Part shown: piece by piece, positions 1 through 7,312 of the stretch
Numbering within the stretch: the first letter of the stretch is position 1
Layout of the letters: each line of letters opens with the position of its first letter
Source: an uncultured Alistipes sp.
GTDB taxonomy: Bacteria > Bacteroidota > Bacteroidia > Bacteroidales > UBA932
DNA: 22,218 nucleotides
Assembly: GCA_900544195.1 (NCBI GenBank)
Contig: UQUJ01000052.1
Span: 1 to 22,218 of the forward strand
Direction: 5' to 3'
Made by a program: the position numbers and the translations under genes
The notes under the pieces: generated by a model
Database searches by the model: none
What the model saw: only the letters and a program-made list of their open reading frames with translations
What the model was told of the DNA's origin: nothing

Positions 1-235
1 TTCACCGCATTGCCGTATGCAAAAGGAAGGAGGTTTTTTGATGCGGTTGCCCTGCTCTATGGCAGCCATATTTGCATAATTGAAAATATATTCATAATAT
101 TGCCACAAACTAATAACTATCGGACTCGATGTCTTTTTACCCAAACGAAACTGACCTGGCAAAAGGCGGCTTGGTTTCACGGTCAACGCTCCTACCGAAA
201 AAAGGAAAAAAGGCAATGTATTTATTACGAACTAT

Positions 236-790
236 ATGGAGAATGGTGATAATGCCAGCAGAGCGGTAATCAGTTATATTGATTATGTAAGCAGGACATC
301 CAGTGGGGTGTTCCAAAAACTGAATGTTATGATAGATGCGGATCAGACTGTCTCCATGCGATATCACAGTCCCAGCAACACTGTGTACTTTAAGTCTTTA
401 GAAGATTATTCCGATAGAACTTTATACGAAGAAATTATACACGCCTTGCAAAGAGTTGTTTATTCTGACTACTGGGAAGTTCCATTCAACATTGAATTTG
501 AAGCAAAGTTGATTATGGACTATATGAGTTTTGTCAACGGTGGAGAAGGTAACACGGAAATGGCCCTTAACATGAAATACGCAAAGGCGGAGCTAAAGAA
601 TGGCAGATCTAAGACATTGTCCGAATGGATCAAGGCCAACGCATATTCCAACCTTGATGTTGACGATTATCGGCAGTTCCTAAGTGTTTGGAAGACTATT
701 CCGGCAGAATATCAGAACTATATGATGTCGCTCAGGTCACAACCAAAACTTCTGCCATCTATTATCAATGAAATCAACAGTCACAGATAA
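236..790 (+). CDS. Putative metallopeptidase-like (zincin-like) toxin-type domain protein, 5' end uncertain
   Basis: A 184-residue protein with no signal peptide. Residues 65-72 read EEIIHALQ, followed at 86-97 by IEFEAKLIMDYM. A Glu-Glu-x-x-His-x-x-Gln helix followed by a Glu-rich helix resembles the C-terminal zincin-like toxin domains of Bacteroidota RHS/polymorphic proteins; this is pattern recognition, not an alignment. The start is doubtful: the frame stays open upstream of the first ATG back to a stop at 152-154, without another good start codon, and a different frame is open from base 1 to 249. It may be an orphan C-terminal cassette, or the tail of a larger gene cut off by a frameshift. 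The DUF4251 gene follows after 11 bases. The AT-rich composition differs from the efflux genes to the right. Function is inferred only. Confidence 0.5.
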   Translation: MENGDNASRAVISYIDYVSRTSSGVFQKLNVMIDADQTVSMRYHSPSNTVYFKSLEDYSDRTLYEEIIHALQRVVYSDYWEVPFNIEFEAKLIMDYMSFVNGGEGNTEMALNMKYAKAELKNGRSKTLSEWIKANAYSNLDVDDYRQFLSVWKTIPAEYQNYMMSLRSQPKLLPSIINEINSHR

Positions 791-801
791 ATCTTTGTCA
801 C

Positions 802-1341
802 ATGAAAAGAATCATTTTATTATTTCTTGCTCTATTCTTGTCTATTAGCCCATCTTTAGCACAGAAAAATAGAAGCGACAGAAGAGACTCTATAAAAGCC
901 ACAAGAGTACTGGAAGATAAATTACGACACGAGCAAGCAATTGATGCTCTGAATAAAAAAGCGTTCGTTTTGAAAGTTGACCGCAGAATCTATGAAAAGA
1001 GAAGCAAAACTTGGGGTTGCGATCCTAATACTAACTTCGTTCTTCTCAACGGGAATGAAGCTATAGTTCAAATAAATGATCCTAAACCTCAAAATTGTGA
1101 TACGTTCAAAGGTAATGCATCGGATTTTAAGACTGTCACTAACAAAAAAGGGGAAACTACTTTTGAGATGAAACTTAAAAAAGGGTCATTTATCATCTTT
1201 GTAAAAATCACACTGAATAAGAACGATAATTATTGTTATGCCAGATTGAGCGGTCGAACCTACTATCCAAGATTCACGATAACAGGAAGATTATACCCTT
1301 TGGAAGATGTAGGCGTGTTCATAGGTATCGATAACAGATGA
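802..1341 (+). CDS. DUF4251-type secreted protein
   Basis: A 179-residue protein with a clear signal peptide: Lys/Arg start, a Leu/Ile/Phe-rich core, and probable cleavage after SLA at residue 20. A charged helical stretch (about 21-50) comes next. The body then shows the pattern A..AL..KAFVLKVDRR, TNFVLLNGNEAIVQ and a beta-rich C-terminus ending in ITGRLYPLED, which matches my memory of the DUF4251 family, common in Bacteroidota and of unknown function. It is predicted to be periplasmic or envelope-bound. It lies 11 bases after the toxin-like ORF, so the two are probably co-transcribed. An immunity role is conceivable from position, but DUF4251 proteins also occur alone, so this is weak. Confidence 0.7.
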   Translation: MKRIILLFLALFLSISPSLAQKNRSDRRDSIKATRVLEDKLRHEQAIDALNKKAFVLKVDRRIYEKRSKTWGCDPNTNFVLLNGNEAIVQINDPKPQNCDTFKGNASDFKTVTNKKGETTFEMKLKKGSFIIFVKITLNKNDNYCYARLSGRTYYPRFTITGRLYPLEDVGVFIGIDNR

Positions 1342-1400
1342 TAATCGAGCTCATAATTTTTTATGTTATGAAACGCTGACTTTAAAAATTTAACAATGTT

Positions 1401-1503
1401 AAGTAATGTTGAAAAAATAAGTTGCATCGATCGATAAAATTGAATACATAGAATCACCATGAACATCATATTGTGCAAACCACAGGCACGCAAGAATGGC
1501 CCT
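1401..1503. repeat. Dispersed repeat family 1, copy 1
   Basis: The core (1401-1466) begins AAGTAATGTTGAAAAAATAA, runs through TTGCATCGATCGATAAAATT and ends ATAGAATCACCATGAACAT. About 62 of 66 bases match the copy at 22075. A second block (1472-1503, TGTGCAAACCACAGGCACGC onward) is also shared with that copy but sits closer to the core here. Non-coding; the minus-strand ORF running through it reads as a shadow of the repeat. Confidence 0.85.
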
Positions 1504-1527
1504 GGCAATGCTGGGAGGCCATTGTGT

Positions 1528-1564
1528 GTGGCTGACCCCCATATCCCGAGGGAGGGTCAGCCAC
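1528..1564. other. Perfect 11-bp inverted repeat between repeat copies
   Basis: GTGGCTGACCC (1528-1538) pairs with GGGTCAGCCAC (1554-1564) around a 15-base loop. No T-run follows on either strand, so it is not a classical terminator. It directly continues the shared block of repeat copy 1 and may belong to the same mobile or repeat unit. The rest of the gene-free stretch 1342-1799 holds only these repeats and AT-rich sequence. Confidence 0.7.
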
Positions 1565-1650
1565 AGTGATAGTGGATTGAATACCGTTGGTGGCGTTTTA
1601 GCGTGTCCGTGGTTTGTAAATGATTGGCATTCTTTGCGGATAATGCCCTT

Positions 1651-1715
1651 AAGTGATGTTGAGAAAATAAGTTGCATCAATCGATAAATTGAATACATAG
1701 AATCACCCTGAACAT
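1651..1715. repeat. Dispersed repeat family 1, copy 2
   Basis: Same orientation as copy 1, starting 250 bases further on. It reads AAGTGATGTTGAGAAAATAA then GTTGCATCAATCGATAAATT and ends ATAGAATCACCCTGAACAT, with a few substitutions and one missing base. The TGTGCAAACCACAGG block of the other copies is absent. The two copies bracket about 185 bases including the 11-bp hairpin. Confidence 0.8.
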
Positions 1716-1799
1716 CAATATATTGCAAATTTAAAGTGATGCAGGTTATTTTTTACATTTCACTAAAACGCCTGAGAACAGGCATATTATATTATACGT

Positions 1800-1946
1800 A
1801 TGAAAAGAATTATCTTAATAATATTGGCCATAGTTGCATTCGGAATAGATATCAACGCCACCAATACAACAATCACGAACGTTGACGTTGAGACACCATC
1901 CGGAAATATGAACAGCAATATAAAAATATTTGCTAAATTTGTATGA
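1800..1946 (+). CDS. Possible 48-residue secreted or membrane peptide
   Basis: A short ORF starting MKRIILIILAIVAFGIDINA, a good signal-peptide or membrane anchor, followed by a Thr/Asn-rich tail ending KIFAKFV. No family recognised. It stops 9 bases before the next gene's ATG, and its last codons overlap a TAAATTTG promoter box. It could be a small gene, the remnant of a longer exported-protein gene, or chance. Confidence 0.35.
   Translation: MKRIILIILAIVAFGIDINATNTTITNVDVETPSGNMNSNIKIFAKFV
1934..1941 (+). promoter_or_regulatory. -7 box candidate for the metal-efflux operon
   Basis: TAAATTTG matches the Bacteroidota TAnnTTTG element, 14 bases before the ATG at 1956. No clear TTG lies 19-21 bases upstream, so the promoter is only half convincing; the resulting leader would be very short. 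Confidence 0.4.
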
Positions 1947-1955
1947 TTTGACTTT

Positions 1956-2372
1956 ATGTTGAGGAAATTGTCCATAGTGCCGATCTTTCTGGCGATGATG
2001 ATGGTGACGCTGGCGACTGTGCTGCCGCATCATCACCATGAGACTATGATCTGCATTGTGGAGGAGGTCTGCGGGATGGACGGTTGCTGCGACGACGAGC
2101 ACACGCACCATTCGAATGCGAACCACAATCAGGACGAAAGCCACTGCGTGGCGCACAAGCAGTACTGCCCGTCGGAAAGGCTGCACCTCGACCACCAAGA
2201 CTTCGGCGAAGACGAGGACTGCATATTCCCGATTCTTGCCATTCTTTCCAACTTATTGACCATCAACCTCGAAAGCGCCGTCCTTGAATATGCTTCCGGG
2301 GATCTCATACCTATTGTCGTACAGCCGCTTGTCTCTTCCGCGGCTCCAAACGCCCCTCCTATTGTGGCATAG
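1956..2372 (+). CDS. Small His/Cys-rich exported protein (DUF6769-like), first gene of the metal-efflux operon
   Basis: A 138-residue protein with an N-terminal hydrophobic segment (about 7-24), followed at once by HHHH (26-29) and a Cys/His/Asp-rich stretch: CIVEEVCGMDGCCDDEHTHH, then HCVAHKQYC and HLDHQDFGEDEDC. These are obvious soft-metal ligands. A hydrophobic segment follows near residues 90-105. It resembles the small DUF6769-type proteins found before CusB/CusA genes in Bacteroides relatives; the family name is from memory. A periplasmic metal-binding, buffering or sensing role is inferred from composition and position. Starts at ATG 1956; an out-of-frame overlap with other long reading frames reflects its GC-rich codons. 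Confidence 0.7.
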   Translation: MLRKLSIVPIFLAMMMVTLATVLPHHHHETMICIVEEVCGMDGCCDDEHTHHSNANHNQDESHCVAHKQYCPSERLHLDHQDFGEDEDCIFPILAILSNLLTINLESAVLEYASGDLIPIVVQPLVSSAAPNAPPIVA

Positions 2373-2608
2373 ATTTCAGGATGACCATCTCTGCGGCTTC
2401 CGTCCGCAGTGACGCAAAACGGTATATTCCTGAATATCATCAATTTACGAAATCATGCCGGGCCAAAAATGGAGGGCAGCGTTTCATATTCAATTATTGA
2501 TCAAGCACTTACATTTCACGCACAATATAAAGGTTCGTTGGTTGGAATAACCTTCTTGGCTGATGTAAGTGAGATGGCAATCAAAATCAGACAATAAAAA
2601 CATTCACA
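2373..2608. other. Intergenic gap within the efflux operon
   Basis: A 236-base stretch between the His/Cys-rich protein and the adaptor. A weak GTG-initiated 62-codon ORF (2409-2597) has no recognisable family, signal peptide or start context, and I do not count it as a gene. No terminator or convincing TAnnTTTG promoter was seen, so read-through is likely. Confidence 0.5.
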
Positions 2609-3865
2609 ATGAAGAAAACGATAATATTATTGATGGCATTCTGCGCGGTTCTGGCAGGATGCGGCAACCATTCCAATCACGAAGGACATGACCACGGACA
2701 TGGCGTGGAGGCTCACGAGGGGCATGATCACGGACACGATCACGACCATCAAGGACACAGCCACGAGGGGCATGACCACGGACACGAAGGACATAATCAC
2801 GAGGCAGAGGCTCACGAAGGCCACGATCACGGCAACGGGGGGCACGACGGCGAGATCGTGGTGAGCCTTGAGCGACAGAAGACGTTCGGGATAACTACCG
2901 AGGCCGTGACCGCAGGGGATTTCGCCGAGGTGATCCACACAAGCGGCCAGATTCTTTCAGCAATGGGAGACGAGATGACTGTGGTGGCAAAGACCTCAGG
3001 CATCATCAGTTTCGGAAGGCTGACCGAGGGCTCGGCTGTGGGCAAAGGCTCGCTCATCGCGACAATCTCGTCCAAGGAACTGGGCGGCGGTGACCAGCTG
3101 GCCAAAGCCAAGGCCGCGTTCGAGGCCGCCAGGAAAGAATATGAGCGCGACCTCCTGCTCAGCAAGGACAATATCGTCAGCGAAAGTCATTTGGATCAGA
3201 GCAGACTGGCCTATGAGCAGGCCAAGGCCGAGTACGACGCGTTGGCTTCCGGAACGACAAAGGACGGAAATGTCAGCGTCACTTCCCCACTTGGCGGATT
3301 CATCAAGAAACTCTCAGTCTCCCAAGGCGACTATGTCGAGACGGGAACCCCGATCGCGGTTGTCAGCCAGAACAGAAGGTTGAGGCTCCGCGCCGATGTC
3401 TCCGAGAAATACTACGGACTCGTCAGCGGAATCAAGGACGCCAACTTCTCAACATCCTACAGCGACGAGACCTACAATCTGAAGGCTTTGAACGGCCGGT
3501 TGGTCGGCTACGGAAAGGCCTCTGACGGAGACTATTATATTCCTGTGACATTCGAGTTCGACAACAAGGGAGACCTTATTGCGGGATCCTATGTGAATGT
3601 CTATCTGAAATCATCCTCGTCCTCAAGGGCCATAAGCGTTCCGGTCGGAGCGGTGGTCGAGGATCAGGGAGTTTACTACGTTTTCGTGCAGAATGACGAG
3701 ACCGGCTTCCTCAAACGCGAGGTCAAACTCGGACAGTCTGACGGGCAGAGAGTCCTGATAAAGAGCGGATTGAACGAAGGCGATGTTGTTGTGGCTACAG
3801 GTGCCATCCAGGTGAAACTCGCTTCCGTAACAGCCGTTCCGGCAGGTCACACACACAGTCATTAG
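2609..3865 (+). CDS. Heavy-metal RND efflux periplasmic adaptor (CusB/CzcB-type lipoprotein)
   Basis: A 418-residue membrane-fusion protein that would link the inner-membrane pump to the outer-membrane channel. It has a lipoprotein signal with lipobox LAGC (Cys18). Residues 20-83 form a remarkable His/Asp/Gly/Glu-rich tail with repeated GHDHGH and HEGHDHG units, a likely divalent-metal binding region. The rest follows the HlyD/CusB plan: a biotinyl-lipoyl half near VVAKTSGIISFGRL, a helical hairpin (about 165-205, AKAAFEAARKEYERDLLLSK), the second lipoyl half (VTSPLGGFIKKLSVSQGDYV), then beta-barrel and membrane-proximal domains ending NEGDVVVATGAIQVK. It ends in a short His tail (GHTHSH). 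Four bases separate it from the pump gene. Specificity (Zn/Co/Ni versus Cu) cannot be fixed; the His content suits divalent ions. Confidence 0.92.
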   Translation: MKKTIILLMAFCAVLAGCGNHSNHEGHDHGHGVEAHEGHDHGHDHDHQGHSHEGHDHGHEGHNHEAEAHEGHDHGNGGHDGEIVVSLERQKTFGITTEAVTAGDFAEVIHTSGQILSAMGDEMTVVAKTSGIISFGRLTEGSAVGKGSLIATISSKELGGGDQLAKAKAAFEAARKEYERDLLLSKDNIVSESHLDQSRLAYEQAKAEYDALASGTTKDGNVSVTSPLGGFIKKLSVSQGDYVETGTPIAVVSQNRRLRLRADVSEKYYGLVSGIKDANFSTSYSDETYNLKALNGRLVGYGKASDGDYYIPVTFEFDNKGDLIAGSYVNVYLKSSSSSRAISVPVGAVVEDQGVYYVFVQNDETGFLKREVKLGQSDGQRVLIKSGLNEGDVVVATGAIQVKLASVTAVPAGHTHSH

Positions 3866-3869
3866 GCCT

Positions 3870-6800
3870 ATGGAACAGCTCAAACACGAAAACGGACTGT
3901 TGAACGGAATCATCCGGTTCTCACTCAACAACCGAATGGTGATCCTTGTGATCGCCGCACTCTGCCTCGTAGCGGGGATATATTCAACAATGCACACTGA
4001 AGTCGATGTGTTCCCGGATCTGAACGCGCCGACTGTGGTCGTGATGACGGAAGCAGAAGGGATGGCTCCGGAAGAGGTCGAAAGACTCGTCACTTTCCCT
4101 ATCGAGACCGCCGTCAACGGTGCGACAAACGTGCGCCGCGTACGCTCGTCATCCGCAACCGGATTCTCTATCGTCAACATCGAATTCGACTGGGGAACAG
4201 ACATTTACAAAGCCCGCCAGATCGTCTCCGAGAAAATAGCGATGGTCGGTGCTGACCTTCCAGAGAATGTCGGCAACCCGACTCTCGGACCTCAGGCCTC
4301 AATCCTCGGCGAGCTGATGATCATCGGCCTGACCGCCGACACGACCTCTATGCAGGACCTTCGCACGATCGCCGACTGGACGATCAGGCCAAGACTCCTC
4401 TCGACCGGCGGCGTTGCCCAAGTCGCGGTGATGGGCGGAGACATCAAGGAATATCAGATCCTGATGGACCCAGGCAAGATGCGCCGTCACGGAGTCTCGA
4501 TGGACGAGGTCATCTACGCCGTCAAAGGAATGAACCAGAATGCCTCCGGCGGCACTCTCTATGAATATGGCAATGAATATATCGTCCGTGGCCTTCTGTC
4601 CACCAACGATATAGACGAACTGAAAAAGGCTGTGGTGAAGACCTCGGAGAATGGTTTGCCGATCACATTGGACGCAATCGCTGACGTGCGTATCGGCCCC
4701 AAGACTCCGGTTCTCGGCGTAGCCTCCAACGACGGCAAGCCTGCCGTGCTGCTGACCGTGACCAAACAGCCGAACACCAACACTTTGGCTCTCACCGGAA
4801 GGCTTGACAACGCACTTGGCGAGCTCAAGGCGAACCTCCCGGCTGACGTTAAGATAAACTCACAGATTTTCCGCCAGTCCAGGTTCATCGACAGTTCGAT
4901 CGACAACGTGAAGAAGTCCTTGATCGAGGGTGCGATATTCGTGATAATCGTGCTGTTCATATTCCTGATGAACTGGCGCACCACCATCATCTCCCTCATC
5001 TCAATCCCGCTTTCCATCGTCTTCTCTTTGCTGGCGATCCGTTGGATGGGACTGACGATCAACACGATGAGCCTCGGCGGAATCGCCATCGCCATAGGTT
5101 CGCTTGTGGACGACTCGATTGTGGACGTGGAGAATGTGTTCAAGCGATTGCGGCAGAACCGAGAAAAACCTGAAAATGAGCGGGAGAGCGTAATCAAAGT
5201 TGTTTACGAGGCCTCGAAAGAGGTCCGTATGCCGATGCTTAACTCAACGCTCATCATCATCGCGAGCTTCCTGCCTCTCTTCTTCCTCTCCGGAATGGAA
5301 GGAAGGATGCTCAAGCCGCTGGGAATCACGTTCATCATCTCCCTGATGGCATCCACGCTTGTGGCACTGACTGTCACACCTGTCCTTAGCTCATTCCTTC
5401 TCGGCTCACAGAACAGCGACAAGACCGGCAAGGAACCGACTCTGGTACGCTGGCTCAAGAAGTACTATGAAAAGGCCCTCAACTGGTCTGTAGGACACAA
5501 AAAGAGTTTACTCTTCGGCGTCGGAGCGCTGCTTGCGGCTGCTGTGGTGATGTTCTTCACCCTCGGCGGAAGCTTCCTCCCGGCCTTCAACGAAGGCTCG
5601 TTCACAATCTCCATCAGCACTGTTCCTGGAATATCCTTGGAGGAGTCTGACCGCATGGGCCGCACGGCGGAGGAGCTCCTGCTCAGCATCCCGGAGATCA
5701 AGACCGTGGGTCGTAAGACAGGCCGGGCGGAACTCGATGAACACGCATTCGGAGTGAACAGCTCTGAGTTTGAATGCCCGTTCGAGCTTGGTAAGAAAAC
5801 CAGAAAGCAGTTGACCGAAGAGGTACGTCAGAAATTAGCCGTGCTTCCTGGAGTGAACATTGAGATCGGAGGTCCTATCTCTCACAGAATCGATGCGATG
5901 CTCTCCGGAACAAAGGCCAACATCGCCATAAAGTTGTTCGGCTCGGATCTCAACAAGATGTACGAGATCGGCCAGAAGATCAAGACATCAATCTCTGGTG
6001 TGGAAGGCATCGCTGACATCAATGTCGAGCAGCAGGTCGAAAGGCCGGAGCTGAACATCACCCCGAAGCGCGAGATCCTTGCCCGCTACGGAATATCACT
6101 GCCGGAGTTCGCCGAAGTAGTGAGGGTGATGATGGAAGGCGAAGTAGTTTCGACAGTCTATGAGGGCAACCGCTCGTTCGACCTCACGTTGAAAGTCAAC
6201 GATGACGCCCGTTCAAGCATCGAGAGGATCTCAGACCTGACCATAGACACTGGTGACGGCAAGAAGGTTCCGCTCTCATACGTGGCCGACATAAAGTCCG
6301 CCGCCGGCCCGAACACCATCAACCGCGAAAACGTCAGCCGCAAGCTGGTCGTATCCTGCAACGCTACCGGAGGAGAGCTCGCCAAGGCAGTCGGAGCGAT
6401 CAGGGAAAAGATAGCCGAGAACATCGAACTGCCTGAAGGTTACCACATCGAGTACGGAGGACAGTTCGAGAGCGAGGAACGGGCATCCAAGACCATCGCC
6501 CTCGTGAGCATATTCAGTATATTCATCATCTTCATGCTTCTGTACGGAGAGTTCAAGAACATCTCGCAGTCGCTCGTCGTGCTGCTGAATCTGCCGCTGG
6601 CGCTCATCGGAGGGGTATTCGCCATATTCTTCACCGACGGGATCCTGAGCATTCCGGCCATCATCGGCTTCATCTCGCTGTTCGGCATCGCGACCCGCAA
6701 CGGCATGCTGCTGATCGACCGGTACAACGTGCTCGCTTCGCAGGGGCATTCACGTGAAGAGGCCGTGATGATCGGTTCGCTGGACAGATTGAACCCGATT

Positions 6801-6989
6801 CTTATGACAGCCATCACCTCGGCTCTTGCCCTGCTTCCGCTGGCACTCGGTGGCGACCTGCCAGGCAACGAGATCCAGTCCCCTATGGCTAAGGTGATCC
6901 TCGGCGGACTATTCTCCTCCACCCTGCTGAACGGGTTTGTCGTGCCGGTAATCTATCTCATCAACTCCAAGTCCAAGAAACATGGCTGA
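3870..6989 (+). CDS. CusA/CzcA-family heavy-metal RND efflux pump
   Basis: A 1039-residue inner-membrane proton-driven pump, full length for the HME-RND family. The first membrane helix lies at about 22-40, followed by the periplasmic signature TEVDVFPDLNAPTVVVMTEA. The relay helix carries LVDDSIVDVENVF, with D414, D415, D419 and E421 as the charged residues expected in the proton path. GRKTGRAELDEHAFGV and HRIDAMLSGTKANIAIK mark the porter-domain region that lines the metal route. The Met cluster typical of CusA Cu/Ag pumps is not obvious there, which leans toward divalent cations but does not prove it. The second helix bundle ends GIATRNGMLLIDRYN and SPMAKVILGGLFSSTLLNGF. The gene is complete. 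A MITE-like element starts 7 bases after its stop codon and separates it from the outer-membrane partner. Confidence 0.93.
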   Translation: MEQLKHENGLLNGIIRFSLNNRMVILVIAALCLVAGIYSTMHTEVDVFPDLNAPTVVVMTEAEGMAPEEVERLVTFPIETAVNGATNVRRVRSSSATGFSIVNIEFDWGTDIYKARQIVSEKIAMVGADLPENVGNPTLGPQASILGELMIIGLTADTTSMQDLRTIADWTIRPRLLSTGGVAQVAVMGGDIKEYQILMDPGKMRRHGVSMDEVIYAVKGMNQNASGGTLYEYGNEYIVRGLLSTNDIDELKKAVVKTSENGLPITLDAIADVRIGPKTPVLGVASNDGKPAVLLTVTKQPNTNTLALTGRLDNALGELKANLPADVKINSQIFRQSRFIDSSIDNVKKSLIEGAIFVIIVLFIFLMNWRTTIISLISIPLSIVFSLLAIRWMGLTINTMSLGGIAIAIGSLVDDSIVDVENVFKRLRQNREKPENERESVIKVVYEASKEVRMPMLNSTLIIIASFLPLFFLSGMEGRMLKPLGITFIISLMASTLVALTVTPVLSSFLLGSQNSDKTGKEPTLVRWLKKYYEKALNWSVGHKKSLLFGVGALLAAAVVMFFTLGGSFLPAFNEGSFTISISTVPGISLEESDRMGRTAEELLLSIPEIKTVGRKTGRAELDEHAFGVNSSEFECPFELGKKTRKQLTEEVRQKLAVLPGVNIEIGGPISHRIDAMLSGTKANIAIKLFGSDLNKMYEIGQKIKTSISGVEGIADINVEQQVERPELNITPKREILARYGISLPEFAEVVRVMMEGEVVSTVYEGNRSFDLTLKVNDDARSSIERISDLTIDTGDGKKVPLSYVADIKSAAGPNTINRENVSRKLVVSCNATGGELAKAVGAIREKIAENIELPEGYHIEYGGQFESEERASKTIALVSIFSIFIIFMLLYGEFKNISQSLVVLLNLPLALIGGVFAIFFTDGILSIPAIIGFISLFGIATRNGMLLIDRYNVLASQGHSREEAVMIGSLDRLNPILMTAITSALALLPLALGGDLPGNEIQSPMAKVILGGLFSSTLLNGFVVPVIYLINSKSKKHG

Positions 6990-6996
6990 TGAAAAA

Positions 6997-7156
6997 GAAG
7001 CTGTCTTGAATTGTTTAAAATGTTCTTTGAGGTTAAAATTCTTCATTTTCTTCCCGCTTCTTCAGTCAGACAGCACCACTGTCTTCCTTGGAAGAAGCGG
7101 TCGAAACTGATGTTTTTCACTCTCACATTTTCAGACAAACAAATCAAAACAGCTTC
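6997..7156. mobile_element. MITE-like element, copy 1 (160 bp, imperfect 20-bp TIRs)
   Basis: The left end GAAGCTGTCTTGAATTGTTT (6997-7016) and the inverted right end AAACAAATCAAAACAGCTTC (7137-7156) match at 18 of 20 positions. Inside is a cruciform: CCGCTTCTTC (7054-7063) pairs with GAAGAAGCGG (7091-7100), enclosing AGACAG/CTGTCT. A related copy lies at 10659-10898. It has no coding capacity; the 101-codon ORF that spans it is a shadow. No convincing target duplication, because the flanks are only A-rich. It could also be a processed RNA or a transcription attenuator. Confidence 0.75.
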
Positions 7157-7161
7157 TAAAA

Positions 7162-7274
7162 GTCACTTCGACAAGATCAGTGACCGAAAAAGCAACACTT
7201 TGGTCGCTGAGCCTGTTGAGGCGACTGAAAATCATCGTTACACACTCAATTGGTCGCTGAGCCTGTCGAGGCGA
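7162..7274. repeat. Three REP-like units of the TCGACAGGCTCAGCGACC family
   Basis: Unit 1 (7162-7186) reads GTCACTTCGACAAGATCAGT onward. Units 2 (7202-7225) and 3 (7252-7274) are in the opposite orientation: GGTCGCTGAGCCTGTTGAGG and GGTCGCTGAGCCTGTCGAGG. Units 1 and 2 can pair into a hairpin of about 24 bp with several mismatches. The same unit occurs at 11820 and 16079-16147. Together with the MITE-like copy it fills the gap between pump and channel genes. Confidence 0.8.
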
Positions 7275-7312
7275 GCCAACCGAAACAACAAGAATTACAG
7301 TAATATTTTAAT

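Noticed and set aside
10..249. Open frame from the window start (79 codons, TTG start)
   Set aside because: No recognisable domain, no plausible start, and it overlaps the better toxin-like frame; kept only as a hint of a frameshift.
1399..1728. 109-codon minus-strand ORF across repeat copies 1 and 2
   Set aside because: It is made entirely of repeat-family sequence and the hairpin; no protein-like signature or promoter.
2409..2597. 62-codon GTG-start ORF in the efflux operon
   Set aside because: No family, signal or good start; treated as intergenic.
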